Shown here piece after piece: positions 60,301 to 64,000 of a DNA stretch of 64,000 bases. The stretch's first letter is position 1. The number at the start of each line of letters is the position of its first letter. The DNA comes from Aselliscus stoliczkanus. Taxonomy: Eukaryota > Chordata > Mammalia > Chiroptera > Hipposideridae. A model generated the notes under the pieces. That model saw only the letters and a list, made by a program, of their open reading frames with translations, was not told the DNA's origin and ran no database searches. A program made the translations under genes and the position numbers. The stretch spans positions 95,198,709 to 95,262,708 of the forward strand of contig CM066737.1 in assembly GCA_033961575.1 (NCBI GenBank), in the 5' to 3' direction.

Positions 60301-61889
60301 ATTTATAAAGGAGCTACCTCGCTTCCCTCCCCTCACCCCAGCCTCCCTTCTTTAGAGCTCTCTGACTTGGGTGAAGGGTTTCTGGGAGAGCTGCCATCAT
60401 CATGAAAGGCCAGAGTTGTCTTCTGCTTGAAGGGAAGGAAGGAGGACAGAGGTGATAAAAAGCAAAACCCAGAGAAAATGCTTTCTTGTTCTAACATTTT
60501 AAAAATTTCATCTTATTAAGGCCTTACAGATGCTCATTAGAGACCTTAACAGCCGTTTTTTATTGTCCGGAGAAATTACAGCTGCTTAAATAAAGCCTCG
60601 CGTCTTTGGCTTCCTTTGGTATTTCTGCTGTATTGTTCTCACAGAGCTGCTGTTAGTTTAATAATAGAGCAACTGTTTAAACAATCTTTAAAACAAGCAA
60701 AACAAGCTGTTAAAAAGCAAAGAGGGCAGCCCAATTGCTAGAGGTGATGTTAGTGAGCCTGGACAACTATATTTGCCTGGATTCTGAGGAGCTGATGGAG
60801 TCGATTAAAACAAGAACTCTTCATCCATACAGAATTTCAACCCCCCAAAATAGATACATAATTTTCAAAGAGATATTTTTCTATAAAACTAGATGATTAT
60901 AATTATATGCAGCCATAATTATGCAGCAGCTTATACAAATCAATCACTGGTACCTTTACAATGAGGAGGGGCCCATTAATTGTAAATCAGTGATTATTAG
61001 TTGTCCTCACGAGGCAGGGGCTGTTGGAAATCCAGGTTCTGTGGCTTCATACAAGCTGGGCAACAAAATGGAAAATGTGAGATTCAAGTGGTACCAGAAT
61101 AAATGACTGAAAAGAATTCACAGTGATTATTTGGTATCTTATAGAGAATAAAGCCCTGGTTATTTCCATAAAATAAACTGTTCTTTTAAACTGACTTCAG
61201 TCAACCATCCAAGTATGTCAAGCCATTTCTAAAAGTTCTTGCTCATGCTCTTCAAGTGGCTTTTGGATAAGCCACTTAGCTCAAGGAACCGTGTAGTCAG
61301 CGTGGATGCTCTCAAGGCCTTTCTGTGACAACAAACGTGGCCGCAGCCCAGAGATGAAATCAGATGTATTGGATGGGCATACAGATGAATCACAGAACCT
61401 CAGAGGAGACAAAAACCTGACAAAGGTCAATCACCCAGTTGAAGTCCCTCCATTTGGAAATGAGGAAAGCAGACCAAGGTCCTTCAAGCAAAGTAGAGGT
61501 AGAAGCAGTGGCAGCCACCCAGCCTCTTGACTCCTGGCCCAGTGCTCATTCTACTACTCTGTGCTGCCCCTGAGAGATGTACATAATAACCATATATTAT
61601 AGCTCAGTGGCAGCTCACACTCCATTCTGAAGCCACAGTAAGGTTTGGAAGGTCTAAATCAGCAAATCCTGACTCAGTTTTACAATATTCCAGGTGTCTC
61701 AAAAAATTCTGAAATATCAACTTCAGTCCCATGTAGTAAAGAGAAACAATAACCCTTATTACCCATTAGGAAAAAAATGTATCATGATTTCATGGAGGAA
61801 AACACCCTTTCTCATGTTATTTTCATGGTTTTGATATCTGTCCCATCAAGTAACACAATTAAATTCCTATGCCACTTAATAGTAATGAA

Positions 61890-62060
61890 ACAGATAACAC
61901 ACATTGAGTGTTCACCAAATGCCATGTGTTATGGCAAACACGTTCCATGCATTATCTTATTTAATTATTAACAGCAACCCTATAAGATAGGGATGATAAT
62001 TATACCCAATTTACAAATGAGGAGACTGGGGCTTAGAGGTGACATATGTCTTGTCCAGGA
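61890..62060 (-). mobile_element. MIR SINE, antisense
   Basis: gagtgttcaccaaatgccat, ccctataagatagggatgat and aatgaggagactggggctta. Confidence 0.7.
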
Positions 62061-62710
62061 TATGATGCCTTCCAGGCACATAGGTATAGAACTGCTGCAT
62101 GAAGACTATAAGAAGAACAAAATCCCAGACCAGAGAAGCTATCAAAACCAAAGCTTTCTTCATCACTAAGAATATTGATGCAGTTCAATTACCTTAATGG
62201 AAAATATCATTACAATGAAAATATTAGTATAACACAAGGGTTCCAAGTCCCAACCAATGGCCAACCTATTTCAACCAATATTGGTTTTAACATGTTCCAG
62301 TAAAAGAGGACTCAGGCAGCCTCTAAATGGCCATTCTATGTATAATTCATACTTTTGTAAAAGTCCCAGTAGAATTGAAGGAGTATGTTTGCCCAATGTC
62401 TACGCATAATAAAGAACAAATACATGTTTTGGTTCTCTTATAGAAGTGAATCCAACTCAGATCTTTACAAGAAAGAGAATATTAAAACCACTTGTACTTC
62501 AGTTTACATATCCAAGTAGACTAATGACAAATAACTTTTCTTACAAGGGATGTGCCTTCCCATCAATCCAGCCCTTGGGGAATAGCAACATCCTGACCCT
62601 TCAGGTTAAGAACACAAGTTGAAATAAAATATAACCATTAGTATGAATGATTGATCTCTCTCATGCCTTCATGGATAAATTAATTTCTTTCTCCTTTAAT
62701 TTTTGACCAG

Positions 62711-62899
62711 GAGAAGAAGTACCGTTTCCAAAACCAAGTAGACAAGATGAAGGAAAAGGTCAAGAATGTAGAGGAAAGATCAAAAGAATTTGTCAACAGA
62801 GTGGAAGAAAAGAGTCATGATCTAATTCAAAAGTGGGAAGAAAAGTCAAGAGAATTCATTGGCAACTTCCTAGAACTGTTTGGGCCTGATGGAGCTTGG
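62711..62899 (+). CDS. PCYT1B: PCYT1B exon, membrane-binding amphipathic helix
   Basis: The exon is 189 nt (63 codons), phase 0 at both ends, with acceptor ttttgaccag and donor gtatgt. It encodes [19 protein letters not shown], three 11-residue repeats at 62768-62866 ([33 protein letters not shown]), then [11 protein letters not shown]. This highly charged segment is the CCT M-domain. It is disordered and autoinhibitory when soluble, and folds into a long amphipathic helix on lipid-poor membranes to switch the enzyme on (family knowledge). An internal ATG at 62747 is not a start. The remaining exon or exons, coding the phosphorylated tail, are not in the window. Confidence 0.97.
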
Positions 62900-64000
62900 G
62901 TATGTAATTCTTTCACTTGGCCCCATATTCAGTTTATCCTCTTCTTCATATAACCATTCAAGGGTGTCCCTTATCTCAGTCCAGTATGTGGCTCCCACTT
63001 TGAGCATCAGCCTGAGTGACTTTAAGTTCATTTAACTTCTTTATTTAGTTCCTGCTTACTCCTCAATATGGCACCCAAAGCCAGCTCTGGTCTATGTTTC
63101 TATTTCTTGTCCAGAGCTTGAAGTGATTTGGTAATCGATGAATATCTATTACTGCAGAGGTTGGTTCCATAGCTTATCCCAGGCTCTTAGTTGGAGATAA
63201 TGCAAAGCTTGGGGGTAAGGGTGAAGTGGGTCAGTGGCATCATGGAATGTGTGTTGTAAGACAAGGCTAACAGGCTCGTGGATCAACCAGGGGAAGATGA
63301 TGCAAAAGAAATGTAGCTGCCTTGGTCAGTTTTTGGTATCAGAAACTGTCTTCTTTCATTGGTTGAAAGAGAGAGAAGAGGTAGGATTTTGTCTTGCACC
63401 TGTGCCCATCACGCCATGATTTCCCCCCACCACCACCACTTTTTCCCCATGGGATATGTATGTTGATGCAAAAGTCTTAGGGGACTGAGGTCATAATCTG
63501 AATCTTAAAACTGAGAAGAAATGTTGAGGGTCTTTGCCTAAATTCTACAGATAATTCTGAGTGAAACTATGGGAATGAAAACTTCTGGAAACCATCTTGT
63601 ACTCCACTGATATTCCCATTGTGCATGCATTTTTCAGAGTAAATATAACCAATACTGTCAGCAGTTAATGAGGGTTCTATGAAAGTGATACTTTTATAGC
63701 TAACTTTCCTTTTAAAACAAAAAGAGGGGATTCTATTTGATTTCCCTGATTTTAAGTAGCCAACATTTCCTACTATGACATGAGAAATCTAACAAAATCC
63801 ACTTCCACTTAATTATTTTATTGATGGGTTGTCACTGCTGCCTCTCTGCTCATTTGAGCTGGTTCATTATAGGATTATCTAAAAGTAAAACACTCATTTA
63901 ATAATGAAAAAAGAACAATGTTTAAGAAGTTGGAAGAGATGCTTTGCTTAAAGTGATGATAAAGATGGATATTGTAGGCCAACCATGTCCTATTGGCTGG
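62900..64000 (+). other. Start of the next PCYT1B intron
   Basis: Follows the gtatgt donor. No exon or recognisable repeat to the window end; the last coding exon(s) should lie downstream. Confidence 0.75.

Noticed and set aside
62747..62953. ATG inside the membrane-helix exon as a start codon
   Set aside because: The frame continues upstream to the acceptor at 62711 and matches PCYT1B throughout; the 3' part past 62899 is intron.

Overview
The window is ordinary mammalian nuclear DNA. It has long introns, GT-AG splice sites, and dense L1, L2, MIR, MaLR LTR, hAT, Tigger and mariner remnants. There is no bacterial or phage gene organisation. A rhinolophoid or other yinpterochiropteran bat is the most likely source, though this is inference. 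Two things point there: many recent tRNA-derived SINEs built from repeated tRNA-like modules with a C-rich CCAATTCCCCAATAAA-type tail, and fairly young mariner-type DNA transposons, which are uncommon in mammals other than bats.

The one host gene I can support is PCYT1B (choline-phosphate cytidylyltransferase B, CCT-beta), on the + strand. Six internal coding exons lie at 22378-22477, 29604-29720, 45749-45900, 48321-48399, 59918-60060 and 62711-62899. They join in phase into 260 uninterrupted codons covering the end of the N-terminal region, the whole catalytic domain (HSGH and RTEGISTS motifs) and the membrane-binding amphipathic helix. The first coding exon(s) and the C-terminal phosphorylated tail were not found and probably lie outside the window. 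The enzyme makes CDP-choline from CTP and phosphocholine, the regulated step of the Kennedy pathway to phosphatidylcholine.

Layout. 1-22377 is upstream intron or 5' flank, with MIR, L2, Tigger, hAT and L1 debris, most of the long SINEs, a decayed hAT/ZBED-like transposase fragment (10.5-11.1 kb), an L2 copy broken by three mariner MITEs (15.05-16.43 kb), and a GC-box region at 21.6-21.9 kb that could be an alternative first exon. 22478-29603 holds an antisense L1, a mariner deletion derivative and short SINEs. 29721-45748 holds a class II ERV solo LTR (30720-31785) and an HAL1-like element (35125-38312) nested in an older antisense L1. 48400-59917 holds nested SINEs and an antisense L1 carrying a second copy of the same mariner deletion derivative. 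60061-62710 and 62900-64000 hold MIR fragments and little else.

Most young insertions can be placed to the base by their target-site duplications. I see no evidence of a novel multi-gene system. The interest lies in the mobile-element history and in the candidate alternative first exon.
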